A stretch of 64,000 nt of DNA from contig JAFACG010000001.1 in assembly GCA_023425645.1 (NCBI GenBank), positions 1 through 64,000 of the forward strand. The letters run 5' to 3'. The notes under the pieces were generated by a model that was not told the origin of the DNA, ran no database searches, and saw only the letters and a program-made list of their open reading frames with translations. This stretch comes from Pseudomonadota bacterium (GTDB taxonomy: Bacteria; Pseudomonadota; Gammaproteobacteria; Burkholderiales; Burkholderiaceae_B). The position numbers and the translations under genes were made by a program. Shown here in pieces: positions 7,711-16,954 of this stretch (position 1 is its first letter; each line of letters begins with the position of its first letter).

Positions 7711-9216
7711 ATGGAATTACTTGACAATCTCATGCTGGGCTTCTCCGTGGCGGTCACGCCCGAGAACCTGGCCTATTGCCTGCTTGGCTGCCTGCTGGGC
7801 ACCCTGATCGGCGTGCTGCCCGGCATCGGTCCGGTGCCCACCATCGCCATGCTGCTGCCCATCACCTACGTGCTGCCGCCCGTGGCCGGCCTGATCATGC
7901 TGGCGGGCATCTATTACGGCGCCCAGTACGGCGGATCGACCACCGCCATCCTGGTGGCCTTGCCGGGCGAGACCTCCGCGGTGGTGACGGTGCTGGACGG
8001 CCACCAGATGGCGCGCAACGGGCGCGCCGGTGCGGCGCTGGCCATCGCGGCCCTGGGCTCCTTCTTCGCAGGCTGTTTCGCCACCGTGCTGCTGGCCGGC
8101 TTTGCGCCGCCGCTGGCCGAGGTCGCCTTCAAGTTCGGCCCCGCGGAATACTTTTCCCTGATGGTGCTGGGCCTGGTGGGCGCCGTGGTGCTGGCCTCCG
8201 GTTCGCTGCCCAAGGCCATCTGCATGATCCTGCTGGGCCTGCTGCTGGGCATGGTGGGCACGGACGTGAACTCCGGCGTGGCCCGCTACGACTTCGGCAT
8301 CGCTGAACTGCAGGACGGCATCGACTTCGCCGTGGTCGCCATGGGCGTGTTCGGTTTCTCCGAGATCATGAACAACCTGGAACTGCGCGATCAACGCGTG
8401 GAGATCACCGACAAGGTCGGCTCGCTGTACCCCAACAAGCAGGAATTCAAGGAATCCTGGCCCGCCGTGGTGCGCGGCACCGCCATGGGTTCGGTGCTCG
8501 GCATCCTGCCCGGCGGCGGCGCAGTGCTTTCCTCCTTCGCCTCCTATACGCTGGAGAAGAAGATCTCCAAGCAGCCTCAGCGTTTCGGCAAGGGCCATCC
8601 TGCCGGCCTGGCCGGTCCGGAGTCCGCCAACAACGCGGCCGCCCAGACCTCCTTCATTCCGCTGCTGACCCTGGGCATTCCCGGCAACGCCGTAACCGCC
8701 CTGATGATCGGCGCCATGACCATCCACAACATCCAGCCTGGTCCGCAGGTGATGACCAGCCACCCCGAGCTGTTCTGGGGTCTGATCGCCTCCATGTGGA
8801 TCGGCAACCTGATGCTGGTGATCCTGAACCTGCCCCTGGTGGGCCTGTGGGTGAAGCTGCTGAAAGTGCCTTACCGGCTGCTGTTCCCCGCCATCCTGGT
8901 GTTCTGCACGGTCGGCGTGTATTCGCTGAACTACAACGTGTTCGATATCTGGGTGACCGCCGCCTTCGGTCTGATCGGCTATATCTGGTCCAAGCTGCGC
9001 TGCGAAGGCGCCCCCCTGCTGCTGGGCCTGGTGCTGGGACCGATGATGGAAGAGAACTTCCGCCGCGCCCTGCTGCTGTCCCGCGGCGACTACACCACCT
9101 TCGTCACGCGTCCGCTGTCGCTGTCGCTGCTGGCGCTGGCCGCCCTGCTGGTGGTGGTCGTGGCCCTGCCGGCCGTGAAGAAGAAACGCGAAGAGACCTT
9201 CGTGGAAGAGGACTGA
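7711..9216 (+). CDS. tctA: Tripartite tricarboxylate transporter large subunit TctA
   Basis: This 501-residue protein has about twelve membrane segments and the standard TctA length. Diagnostic motifs are GVLPGIGPVPTIAMLLP (about 30-46), YYGAQYGGSTTAILV (about 68-82) and the matching second-half motifs ILPGGGAVLSSF and PLLTLGIPGNAVTALM. It is the transport core that couples carboxylate uptake to an ion gradient. It pairs with tctB and ends at a strong terminator. The substrate cannot be told from sequence. Confidence 0.95.
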   Translation: MELLDNLMLGFSVAVTPENLAYCLLGCLLGTLIGVLPGIGPVPTIAMLLPITYVLPPVAGLIMLAGIYYGAQYGGSTTAILVALPGETSAVVTVLDGHQMARNGRAGAALAIAALGSFFAGCFATVLLAGFAPPLAEVAFKFGPAEYFSLMVLGLVGAVVLASGSLPKAICMILLGLLLGMVGTDVNSGVARYDFGIAELQDGIDFAVVAMGVFGFSEIMNNLELRDQRVEITDKVGSLYPNKQEFKESWPAVVRGTAMGSVLGILPGGGAVLSSFASYTLEKKISKQPQRFGKGHPAGLAGPESANNAAAQTSFIPLLTLGIPGNAVTALMIGAMTIHNIQPGPQVMTSHPELFWGLIASMWIGNLMLVILNLPLVGLWVKLLKVPYRLLFPAILVFCTVGVYSLNYNVFDIWVTAAFGLIGYIWSKLRCEGAPLLLGLVLGPMMEENFRRALLLSRGDYTTFVTRPLSLSLLALAALLVVVVALPAVKKKREETFVEED

Positions 9217-9241
9217 TCCAGCGTCTTTCCGGCAATGGAGC

Positions 9242-9274
9242 AAAAAGCCCCCGCACGTGCGGGGGCTTTTTTTT
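9242..9274 (+). terminator. Terminator after tctA
   Basis: A perfect palindromic stem, AAAAAGCCCCCGCAC with its complement, is followed by eight T. It is immediately followed by repeat family A. Confidence 0.92.
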
Positions 9275-9590
9275 GGTTCTTCGAGGAATTCCGGGGTTTA
9301 CTCCATGTTTGGCGAGCCGTTTGGGCCAAGCGGAAAGAAGCTCGGGTCCTCATGAGGCAGGCCGCGGCGGGGCGGGTCAAAGGGCTTGCCGCAGGCGGGG
9401 CGCGGGGACGAGGTGCAAGCGTCGTTCTGTTCGACGGCGACGCTTGTTGCCCGCCTGGGGGACGAGCGACCCGCCGGAGTTAATGACGCGCCCGGAGCGA
9501 TTGCCCCGCCAAGGCACCGATGCGCGGCACCGAAAAGCCGTCAGCCCGGGCGGTCCCTCAGGCCCACTGAACGGCACCATCACAGGACCA
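9275..9590. repeat. Family A dispersed repeat, copy 1 (right end missing)
   Basis: The left end reads TTCTTCGAGGAATTCCGGGG and matches the left end of copy 2 at 57415. The body shares long, nearly identical blocks with copy 2: GAGCCGTTTGGGCCAAGCGG, GGCTTGCCGCAGGCGGGG and GCGTCGTTCTGTTCGACGGC. Compared with copy 2 it lacks an inner block of about 240 bp, and it fades out near 9590 without the terminal inverted repeat. It carries no convincing gene. The stretch 9591-9697 shows nothing I can name. Confidence 0.8.
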
Positions 9591-9697
9591 ACTCTGCTAT
9601 CACTGCGGAAGCAAGCCCACAAGAGCATGCTGCCCGAAACCACGGGTGCGCCCGCCCAGGCACGAAGGCCTGGGCAGGTACAGGCGGAACACGGACG

Positions 9698-11383
9698 CTA
9701 GATCGTCCCCTGCCGCCGCTTGTAGAAATTGCCTATGTACATGGCCAGCAGCACCAGCGCGGTGGAGATCAGGATCATGATGATCCCCAGGGCGGACAGC
9801 TTGCCCCACAGGCCGTCTTCGGCGTAGCTCAGGATCTGCACGGCCAGCACTTCGGTGCCCGGACGGGACAGGACCACGGAGACCGTCAGTTCGCGGATGT
9901 ACATGGTTGCCATCAGGATCCAGGCCGACACCACGCCCGGAATCAGCAAGGGGACGATGATGCGGCGCATGGTGGTCAGCGAACTGGCCCCGGACACCAG
10001 CGAGGACTCCTCCAGGTGGGCGTGGACCTGCACGAAGGCGGCCGACAGCGGTCGGATGCCGTAAGGCAGGTAGGCCGCGATGTAGGCCAGCAGCAAGGCG
10101 GTCAGGGTCGCGTAGAGCGGCGTCTGGACGAAGAACCACATGAAGCCTATGCCTATCACGATCCCGGGGAAGGAGAAGGACAGGAAGCTCAGGGTGTCCA
10201 GCAGGCCCGCGGCGCGCGTGCGCAGCTTGACGACCACGTAGGCGACGAACAGGGACAGCAGCACGCCCAGGGTAGCGCCCACCACGGCCAGGAACAGGCT
10301 GTTCTTCATGGCCACCTTGGACAGCGGGTCCTGCAGCACGTCGATCCAGTTGGCCCAGCTCATCATGGAGAACGCCTTGGCGCTCGGGACCATGGAATAA
10401 GGGATCATGGACGTATACAGCAGCACGGCCACGGGCAGCACGATCATCAGGATGCTGATGATGCCGACCACGATGAACAAGGGTGCCTTGGCACGGCGCA
10501 ATTCGATCAGGGTAGGCTTGAAGCCCCGGCTGGAGATGGTCACGTACTTGCTGCTCTCGGCCGTCAGGTAGCGATACAGCACGATCAGTCCGATGGAGGC
10601 GGACAGCACGCTCATGCCCAGGGCGGCGGCCTTGCCGTAGTCCGGGGCGAAGCCGGTGGAGATCATCTCGAACAGATAGGTCGCCAGCACGTCGACCCGG
10701 CCGGGCGTGCCCAGCACGCGAGGCACCGCGTAGGAAGCCAGACTGCGCACGATGGCCAGGATGAAGGCCGCGAGGATGGCCGGACGCAGGACCGGCAGGG
10801 TCACCCGCACCAGGGTGCGCCAGACGCCGCCGCCGAACACGCGCGACGACTCTTCCAGCGAGACGTCGAAGGACGCCATGGCGGGCGCGATGATCAGATA
10901 GGCGATGGGCATGTTCAGCAAGCCCTCGACGAGAATCATGCCCCACAGCGAATAGATGTCCAGCGGCGCCTCCTGCAGGCCGAAGGTGTTCTGCAGCATC
11001 ATGTTGAGCAGGCCGTTGGACGGATTCAGCAGCAAGGCCCAGCTGACGGAGAACAGCAGGTGCGGGATCATCATCGGCACGATGGACAACACGGTGAACA
11101 GGCCTTTCATGGGCATGTTCGTGCGGGTGTTCAGATAGGCCAGGAACACAGCCAGGACCGTCGAGAACAGCGATGAGCCCAGCACGAAGATCACCGTGTT
11201 GACGGTGACCTCCAGCAGGAAGGGATCGGTGTAGGCGGCCACGTACTTGGCCGTCGTGAAGTTTCCGAAGGCCGTCAGCCCCTGCGAAAAACTGCCCAGC
11301 AGCAGCATCAGCACGGGGCACAGGGTCAGAAACCCGACGACGACGATCAGCGACCAGGTCAGGGGAGTTCGAGTCTGATTCAT
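9698..11383 (-). CDS. ABC transporter permease, fused two-domain (FbpB/AfuB-like)
   Basis: This 561-residue protein has about twelve membrane segments and two repeated permease domains. Each carries an inner-membrane-permease loop that docks the ATPase (around SSRVFGGGVWRTLVRVTLPV in the first half and SSLVSGASSLTTMRRIIVPL in the second). Such double permeases serve iron(III), 2-aminoethylphosphonate or polyamine importers with one binding protein. The start is ATG 11383; the frame extends 29 codons further but would overlap the ATPase gene. The ATPase ends 13 bases upstream. Substrate unknown; no Fur-box-like site was seen upstream of the operon. Confidence 0.88.
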   Translation of the reverse strand: MNQTRTPLTWSLIVVVGFLTLCPVLMLLLGSFSQGLTAFGNFTTAKYVAAYTDPFLLEVTVNTVIFVLGSSLFSTVLAVFLAYLNTRTNMPMKGLFTVLSIVPMMIPHLLFSVSWALLLNPSNGLLNMMLQNTFGLQEAPLDIYSLWGMILVEGLLNMPIAYLIIAPAMASFDVSLEESSRVFGGGVWRTLVRVTLPVLRPAILAAFILAIVRSLASYAVPRVLGTPGRVDVLATYLFEMISTGFAPDYGKAAALGMSVLSASIGLIVLYRYLTAESSKYVTISSRGFKPTLIELRRAKAPLFIVVGIISILMIVLPVAVLLYTSMIPYSMVPSAKAFSMMSWANWIDVLQDPLSKVAMKNSLFLAVVGATLGVLLSLFVAYVVVKLRTRAAGLLDTLSFLSFSFPGIVIGIGFMWFFVQTPLYATLTALLLAYIAAYLPYGIRPLSAAFVQVHAHLEESSLVSGASSLTTMRRIIVPLLIPGVVSAWILMATMYIRELTVSVVLSRPGTEVLAVQILSYAEDGLWGKLSALGIIMILISTALVLLAMYIGNFYKRRQGTI

Positions 11384-11396
11384 TTCTGGCAATCCT

Positions 11397-12482
11397 TTAC
11401 GCCGACAGCAGCATGCAGTGGGCGGGATCCAGATTGAAGCGGACGGTGTCGCCTTCCTTGACCTGTACATCCGGATTGATGCAGACCAGCAGGCGCTCCT
11501 TGCCCACCTCGACTTCCGCTTCGTAGACTTCGCCCACGAATTCCAGGGCGCGCACCCGCCCTTCGAACAGGTTCTGCCCGGCGGCGGGCGCCTGGCCGCT
11601 GACGCGTATGAATTCAGGACGGATGCACAGGGTCACGTCCGCCCCCACGGGCAGATCGCGCTTCTTGCAATGCAGTCGGCCCAGTTCGCACTGGATGACC
11701 GTGGCTTCGCCGCCCTGCTCCAGCACCGTGGCGCTGATCTGGTTGGCGCGGCCGATGAAATCGGCCACGAAGCGGTGGTCGGCATTGAAATAGATTTTCT
11801 GCGGCGAACCGATCTCGATGATGTGGCCGCTGCGCATGACGGCAATGGAGTCGGACAAGGCCAGCGCCTCGACGCGGTCGTGGGTGACGTAGACCGCCGT
11901 GATGTCCAGCTTGCTCAGGAATTCGCGCAGCTCCTTGCGGGTTTCCTCGCGCAGCTTGGCGTCCAGGTTGCTGAGCGGCTCGTCAAACAGGATGACCTTG
12001 GGTTCGGCCACCAGCGCGCGCGCCAGGGCGACCCGTTGCTGCTGGCCGCCGGACAGGCGCGTGGCCGAGCGCTGCTCCACGCCTTCGAGCTGGACGAACT
12101 TGAGGATGCGCATCACCTTGTCGCGGATGACATCCTTGCGCTCGCCGCGAACCTGCAAAGGGTAGGCGATGTTGTCGAACACCGACATGTGGGGCCAGAT
12201 GGCATAAGTCTGAAACACCATGCCCAGGCCGCGCTTTTCCGGAGGAACGGCGATGTTCTTTTCCTTGGACCAGACGACTTCGCCGCCGATGCGGATTTCG
12301 CCTTCGTCGGGCGTTTCCAGGCCGACAATGCAGCGCAGCAAGGTGGTCTTGCCGCAGCCGCTGGGGCCCAGCAGGGTGAAGAACTCGTTGGCGGGAATGG
12401 TCAGATTGATGTTGTCCAAGGCCCTGAAACTTTTTCCTTCAGAGACATAGTTCTTGCACAGGCCCGTGATTTCAATTTGCAT
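11397..12482 (-). CDS. ABC transporter ATP-binding protein (FbpC/PotA-like)
   Basis: This 361-residue ATPase has Walker A GPSGCGKTT (about 39-47), Q-loop VFQTYAIWPHMS, signature LSGGQQQR, Walker B VILFDEP and H-loop VTHDR. The last third is a TOBE-type regulatory domain. It energises import through the fused permease encoded just downstream. The operon order is binding protein (13601), ATPase, permease. The 81-base gap to the binding-protein gene could allow differential expression, but I saw no clear hairpin there. Confidence 0.92.
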   Translation of the reverse strand: MQIEITGLCKNYVSEGKSFRALDNINLTIPANEFFTLLGPSGCGKTTLLRCIVGLETPDEGEIRIGGEVVWSKEKNIAVPPEKRGLGMVFQTYAIWPHMSVFDNIAYPLQVRGERKDVIRDKVMRILKFVQLEGVEQRSATRLSGGQQQRVALARALVAEPKVILFDEPLSNLDAKLREETRKELREFLSKLDITAVYVTHDRVEALALSDSIAVMRSGHIIEIGSPQKIYFNADHRFVADFIGRANQISATVLEQGGEATVIQCELGRLHCKKRDLPVGADVTLCIRPEFIRVSGQAPAAGQNLFEGRVRALEFVGEVYEAEVEVGKERLLVCINPDVQVKEGDTVRFNLDPAHCMLLSA

Positions 12483-12563
12483 GGTGAAGTGAGTAATTCC
12501 GTAGAAACGCGGCGAGGCGCGTAGGCGCCTCGCTCGCGGGTAATGAACCGATGGTGCGCAGTA

Positions 12564-13601
12564 TCAGCGTACTGCGAAGATGCGACTGAACTCGCGCCCC
12601 CAGCGTGTGAGCTCTTCATCGCTCAAGTCGCGGATGGGCAGGACCTCGGCTTTGTCCATGCCCGGAACCGGTGGATGCACGCCCGGCGCCAGCACGTATT
12701 CGCCAACCTTGTTGGCCATGATGCCCATGGCTTCGGCGCCAAGCCAGTAATCCATGAACACGCGCGCGGCCTCGGGGTGCGGCGAATTCTTGGTCAAGGC
12801 GATGGCGCGCGGCGAACCCAGCAGCGGCTGGCCCGACATCGGCCCCCAGGCCAGCGGCGCCGGGGCCTTGGTGACGATGTATTTGGGCATGGAAATGGCG
12901 ATCAGCTTCTCGCCGCTTTCGATGGGCGCGGGGGTGGGGCCGAAGGATGCCACGAACATGGGCTTGTTGGCGGCCAGGCCTTTGACGAACTGCATCCATT
13001 CGTCCTCGCTCTTGAAGACCTTTTCCTTCAGACCGATCAGCCAGCCAATGGTGGAAGGATGGTTGGACGGGTTGGCCATGACGATCTTGTCCTTCCACTT
13101 GGGATCGGCCAGGTCTTCGTAGCGCGCCGGCGCATCTTCGGGTTTGACGTGGTCCGTATTGTAGATATAGGACACGTACTCGATGCCGAACTGAATGATG
13201 GAGTCATCGGCCGTCGCCCACTCGGGGTAGCCTTGCAAAGCGTCCGACCGGTAGGGAGCCAGCACGCCCTGCTCCTTGAGCAACTGCAGCATGGGCAGCG
13301 GGGCCTGGATCACGTCGGCCATCAGCTTGCCGGCGTTGAATTCGGTCAGGATGGTGGGAATGAACTTCGAACTGGAGATGCGGGTGTACTTGCCTTCGAT
13401 GCCCTGGGACTGCTGCAGGGCTTTCATGATGGGCTCGACCGCCGTGATGTTGGCGTAGAACACGGCCTGGCCCTGGGCCTTGGCCTTTTCCAGCAAGGCG
13501 CTGTCGGCGGCCCAGGCCGCGAGCGGCAAGCCGCTGGTCAAACCCGTGACGCCGGCGGCACCCGCCAACTTCAAGAAACGGCGGCGATCAAACGTAGTCA
13601 T
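12564..13601 (-). CDS. ABC transporter substrate-binding protein, Tat-exported
   Basis: This 345-residue family 1 extracellular solute-binding protein starts with a twin-arginine signal, RRRFLKLAG, followed by a hydrophobic stretch and a cleavage site near AAWA. Tat export means it folds, perhaps with a cofactor, before leaving the cytoplasm. The fold resembles the ferric-ion or phosphonate-binding type (AfuA/FbpA/PhnS). The ligand cannot be read from sequence. It is the first gene of the operon, with GGAG 9 bases before ATG. The AT-rich DNA at 13602-13660 should hold its promoter, divergent from the dehydrogenase gene. Confidence 0.85.
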   Translation of the reverse strand: MTTFDRRRFLKLAGAAGVTGLTSGLPLAAWAADSALLEKAKAQGQAVFYANITAVEPIMKALQQSQGIEGKYTRISSSKFIPTILTEFNAGKLMADVIQAPLPMLQLLKEQGVLAPYRSDALQGYPEWATADDSIIQFGIEYVSYIYNTDHVKPEDAPARYEDLADPKWKDKIVMANPSNHPSTIGWLIGLKEKVFKSEDEWMQFVKGLAANKPMFVASFGPTPAPIESGEKLIAISMPKYIVTKAPAPLAWGPMSGQPLLGSPRAIALTKNSPHPEAARVFMDYWLGAEAMGIMANKVGEYVLAPGVHPPVPGMDKAEVLPIRDLSDEELTRWGREFSRIFAVR

Positions 13602-13834
13602 GGCAGTCGTGCTCCATTTATTCAGTTAGGTGGTAAATATATAAAACAAGTAATAATCAAGTTCGGCAGGCCTCATTATGCCCAAACCCTCGGCGTTTGC
13701 AGAGCACTTGTCCGGGTCCCGTCCGCCAGATCAGCCAAACGCATACTCCGCTTTTCCGTTCAGGGGCTGCCAGTGCACGGCTCCTGCGCTAAGCTTTGCG
13801 CTTGAATCTTAAACCGCAGACAAGGAACACCGCC

Positions 13835-14743
13835 ATGACCGCTTCCATCCAGCCCAAGACCTATGACTCCACCGCCCCGCAACGCGTGGCCTTCATCGGA
13901 CTGGGCGTGATGGGCTACCCCATGGCCGGGCATCTGGCCCAGGCCGGGCATCACGTCACCGTATACAACCGCAACCAGGCCAAGGCGCAGCAATGGTGCG
14001 CGCAATTCAAGGGAGCGCTGGCGGCCACCCCCGCCCTGGCGGCCGCGCAGGCAGACGTGGTGATGGCTTGCGTCGGCAATGACGATGATCTGCGCGCGAT
14101 CTTCCTGGGGCCGGACGGCGCGCTGGCGGGCCTGCGTCCTGGCGCCCTGTTCATCGATCACACCACGGCGTCGGCCCAGGTAGCCCGGGAGCTGGGTGAA
14201 CAGGCCGAGAAAGCCGGGGTCGCCTTCGTGGACGCACCCATTTCGGGCGGCCAGGCGGGCGCCCAGAAAGGCATGCTGAGCATCATGTGCGGCGGACGCC
14301 CCGAAGATGTGGAGCGGGCGCGCCCGCTCATGCAGGCCTATGCCCAGGCCAGCGCCTACATGGGTCCGCTGGGTTCGGGACAATTGTGCAAGATGGTGAA
14401 CCAGATCGCCGTGGTGGGCTTGCTGCAGGGCCTGGCCGAAGCCATGGCCTTCGGCGAGCGCGCCGGGCTGGACATGGAGCAGGTGCTGGCCGTGCTGACC
14501 AAGGGCGCGGCGCGCAGCTGGCAGATGGAGACCAAGGGCCCCACCATGCTGGCGCGGGACTTCAAGCCCGGCTTTACCGTGAACTGGATGCTCAAGGATC
14601 TGGGCCTGGTGCAGCAGGAGGCCCAGCGCAATGGCGCCCGCCTTCCCGGCACCACCCTGGTTCAGCAGCAGTTCGAAGAGATCGCCCGCCAGGGCGGGCT
14701 GGACCTGGATATTTCCAGCCTGTTCTCCCCGCTGGCCCGCTAG
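13835..14743 (+). CDS. NAD(P)-dependent beta-hydroxyacid dehydrogenase (HIBADH/GarR-like)
   Basis: This 302-residue enzyme has the N-terminal nucleotide-binding motif GLGVMGYPMAGHL and the substrate-binding signature DAPISGGQAGAQKG. The catalytic lysine lies in GQLCKMVNQ (about residue 182). The family oxidises 3-hydroxyisobutyrate or reduces tartronate semialdehyde. The exact substrate is open. I chose ATG 13835 with an AAGGAA site 7 bases upstream; an in-frame TTG at 13796 has no such support. It is divergent from the ABC operon and may act on the imported compound. Confidence 0.9.
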   Translation: MTASIQPKTYDSTAPQRVAFIGLGVMGYPMAGHLAQAGHHVTVYNRNQAKAQQWCAQFKGALAATPALAAAQADVVMACVGNDDDLRAIFLGPDGALAGLRPGALFIDHTTASAQVARELGEQAEKAGVAFVDAPISGGQAGAQKGMLSIMCGGRPEDVERARPLMQAYAQASAYMGPLGSGQLCKMVNQIAVVGLLQGLAEAMAFGERAGLDMEQVLAVLTKGAARSWQMETKGPTMLARDFKPGFTVNWMLKDLGLVQQEAQRNGARLPGTTLVQQQFEEIARQGGLDLDISSLFSPLAR

Positions 14744-14750
14744 CGGCGGA

Positions 14751-16271
14751 TCAGTGCAGCGCCTCCGGCGGCGCCGGGGGAACGTAACGCGGCAGGCGCA
14801 AGGTTGCTTTCAGGCCGTAGCCGCCCATGTCGTTGGGCTCGCCATCCGTCAGCACGATGGTGCCGCCGTTGCGCTCGGCATAGGCCAGCGCGATGGCCAG
14901 GCCCAAGCCGGAACCCGATCCCCGCCCGCCCTTGCGGGACGGGCCGCCGCGGTCAAAGCGCACGAACACGCTTTCGCGCAGGCTGGCCGCCAGACCCATG
15001 CCGTTGTCGCTCACGCTGATCCAGGCCTGGTGTTCATCATGGCCGGCCGACACCGTGATGGCGCTGCCGCTGCCGGCGTGATTGATGGCATTGTGGACCA
15101 GGTTGGCCACCGATTCGTGGATTTCCGCATCGCTGGCGTAGACCCAGACCGGCGCCTGTTCGCCGTCTTCGCGAGGCGCGATCCAGCCCAGATCCTGGCG
15201 CCGCTCGCGCGCCAGCGGCAGATACTGCAGGACCACCTCGCGCCCAAGGCCGGCCAGGTCCACCTGGCCCTGCACCATGGACGTGTTGTGGCTGGCATGC
15301 GCCAGCGCCAGCAACTGCTCGGTCAGGCGCGTCGCCTGCCCCAACTGCTTGATGATGGCCCCCAGGGACTCGCGCACCCGCTCGATGTCCGGCTCGCGGC
15401 GCGCATACTGCGCCTGGGTGTGGATGATGGCCAGGGGCGTGCGCAACTGATGGGAGGCGTCGGCCAGGAACTGCGCCTGCCTGTCCAGCACCTCCCGGTA
15501 CAGTTCGATGTGATGATTGATGGAACGCACCAGCGGCACGACTTCGCGCGGCACATCGCGCACGTCCAGCGGCTGCAGATCATCGACGCTGCGGCTGCGC
15601 ACTTCCTGGCGCAGCACCTGCAAGGGTCTCAAGGCCCAGGCCACCGCGAACCACACCAGCAGCACAGCCAGCACCAGCATGCGCAGATTGCGGAAAAGGC
15701 CTTCGCGCCAGGCTTCCTGCTGGGTGCGCAGGCGCAGATCCATGCTCTCGCCGACGATCACCAGGACCTGGCGATGCATGCCTTTGTAGTGCAGGTCGCG
15801 CCACAGGGCCACCATGCGCACGGTATCGTTGCGAAAGAAAGCGTCATAGAAGACGGGCACGCCCTCGTGGTCCGCCAGGCGCTCCGGGCGCGGCAGGCCC
15901 TCCATGCCCAGCAGCGTGCGTCCCTTCAATTGCAGCGCGTCGGCCCCGCCCAGATTGCGCACCAGCGGAGTGACCTCCTCCACCCGGAAGTACTTGCGAT
16001 TGCCGGGCCGGGATTCCAGCATCACCTGGGCATAGAAAGGGGGATCGATGCGCAGGCTGCCGTCCGCATTGAACTCCACGCTGGTCTCCAGCACCTTGGC
16101 CGGTTCCAGCAAGGCGCTGTCATACACGTTTTCCGTGACATCGTTCATGGCCAGGTAGTCTTCCCAGCTGTCGTACAGCAAGAGGGCGACCACGCCCGGT
16201 ATCAAGAGGACGAGCAGCCAGAACCGCAGGCCGCCCTGCCAGAAGCCGGGAGGGGAAGACGGCGCCGTCAT
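14751..16271 (-). CDS. Sensor histidine kinase, TctE-like
   Basis: This 506-residue kinase has a first membrane segment near residue 12-30, a periplasmic sensor part, a second membrane segment near 190-207, then the dimerisation helix with SHQLRTPLAIIHTQ (phosphoaccepting histidine in SHQLRTPL) and the ATP-binding domain with N, G1 (SVSDNGMGL) and G2 (GSGLGLAIA) boxes. The architecture matches TctE, which senses tricarboxylates. It overlaps the upstream response-regulator gene by 4 bases. It faces the ABC operon and dehydrogenase and not tctBA, so either could be its target. Confidence 0.9.
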   Translation of the reverse strand: MTAPSSPPGFWQGGLRFWLLVLLIPGVVALLLYDSWEDYLAMNDVTENVYDSALLEPAKVLETSVEFNADGSLRIDPPFYAQVMLESRPGNRKYFRVEEVTPLVRNLGGADALQLKGRTLLGMEGLPRPERLADHEGVPVFYDAFFRNDTVRMVALWRDLHYKGMHRQVLVIVGESMDLRLRTQQEAWREGLFRNLRMLVLAVLLVWFAVAWALRPLQVLRQEVRSRSVDDLQPLDVRDVPREVVPLVRSINHHIELYREVLDRQAQFLADASHQLRTPLAIIHTQAQYARREPDIERVRESLGAIIKQLGQATRLTEQLLALAHASHNTSMVQGQVDLAGLGREVVLQYLPLARERRQDLGWIAPREDGEQAPVWVYASDAEIHESVANLVHNAINHAGSGSAITVSAGHDEHQAWISVSDNGMGLAASLRESVFVRFDRGGPSRKGGRGSGSGLGLAIALAYAERNGGTIVLTDGEPNDMGGYGLKATLRLPRYVPPAPPEALH

Positions 16272-16954
16272 GGAAGGTCGGATTCCGTCTCGACCACTTC
16301 CAGCATGTAGCCAAGGCCGCGCACCGTCACGATGTGGACATCGCTGTTGGCGAGCTTCTTGCGCAGGCGATGCAGCACCACCTCGATGGCGTCGGGGCTG
16401 GCGTCGCTGTCATGCTCGAACACCCGGGCAAAGAGCTGGGTTTTCTCCACCGGCATCCCTGAACGGCTGATCAGCGCCAGCAGCGCGGCATGTTCGCGCG
16501 GGGTCAGGTGCAAAATGACGTTGTCCAGGGAAAAGGCGCGGCTTTCGGGGTTGTACTCCAGCGAGCCGCAGGCCACGGCCGGGGCCACCCGCCCGCGGCT
16601 GCGCCGCACCAGCGCCGTCAGCCGGGCTTCCAGCTCTTCCAGCGCGAAGGGCTTGGTCAGGAAGTCGTCCGCCCCCAGGTTCAGTCCGCGCACCCGATCC
16701 TGCAAGGCGCCCTGGGCCGTCAGGATGAGCACCGGGGTCTGGTCGCCGCGTTCACGCATCTCGCGCAGCAACACCAGCCCGTGCTTGTCGGGCAGGCGCA
16801 GGTCCATGACGACGGCGTCGTATTCATGGGCGGCCAGCAGGGTTTCCGCCGTCCGGGCATCATGCGCGGGGTCCGGAAGAAAGCCGCTTTGCGCCAGGGC
16901 GCGTTCCAGCCATGCGGCCATCTCCCGTTCGTCTTCAACCAATAGTATGCGCAT
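16268..16954 (-). CDS. OmpR-family response regulator, TctD-like
   Basis: This 228-residue protein has a receiver domain beginning MRILLVEDE, with phosphoacceptor Asp in [12 protein letters not shown] and the conserved Lys in [11 protein letters not shown], and a C-terminal winged helix for DNA binding. The frame extends to 16990, but MRILLVEDE is the canonical start, so I chose ATG 16954. That start lies inside the 3' end of rppH (20-base overlap), and its own stop overlaps the kinase start (ATGA), so the three genes are translationally linked. Confidence 0.92.
   Translation of the reverse strand: MRILLVEDEREMAAWLERALAQSGFLPDPAHDARTAETLLAAHEYDAVVMDLRLPDKHGLVLLREMRERGDQTPVLILTAQGALQDRVRGLNLGADDFLTKPFALEELEARLTALVRRSRGRVAPAVACGSLEYNPESRAFSLDNVILHLTPREHAALLALISRSGMPVEKTQLFARVFEHDSDASPDAIEVVLHRLRKKLANSDVHIVTVRGLGYMLEVVETESDLP

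Noticed and set aside
7717-9243. 508-codon minus-strand frame opposite tctA
   Set aside because: Low-complexity His/Gln-rich antisense shadow of tctA.
9386-11176. 596-codon plus-strand frame opposite the ABC permease
   Set aside because: His/Gln/Asp-rich shadow with no family resemblance; the permease on the other strand is clear.
13796-13834. TTG start extending the beta-hydroxyacid dehydrogenase by 13 residues
   Set aside because: No ribosome-binding site; the ATG at 13835 has a good one and gives the standard N terminus.
13602-13834. Fur box in front of the iron-type binding protein gene
   Set aside because: No 19-bp GATAAT-type palindrome; the AT-rich stretch shows only loose similarity, so iron regulation is not supported.
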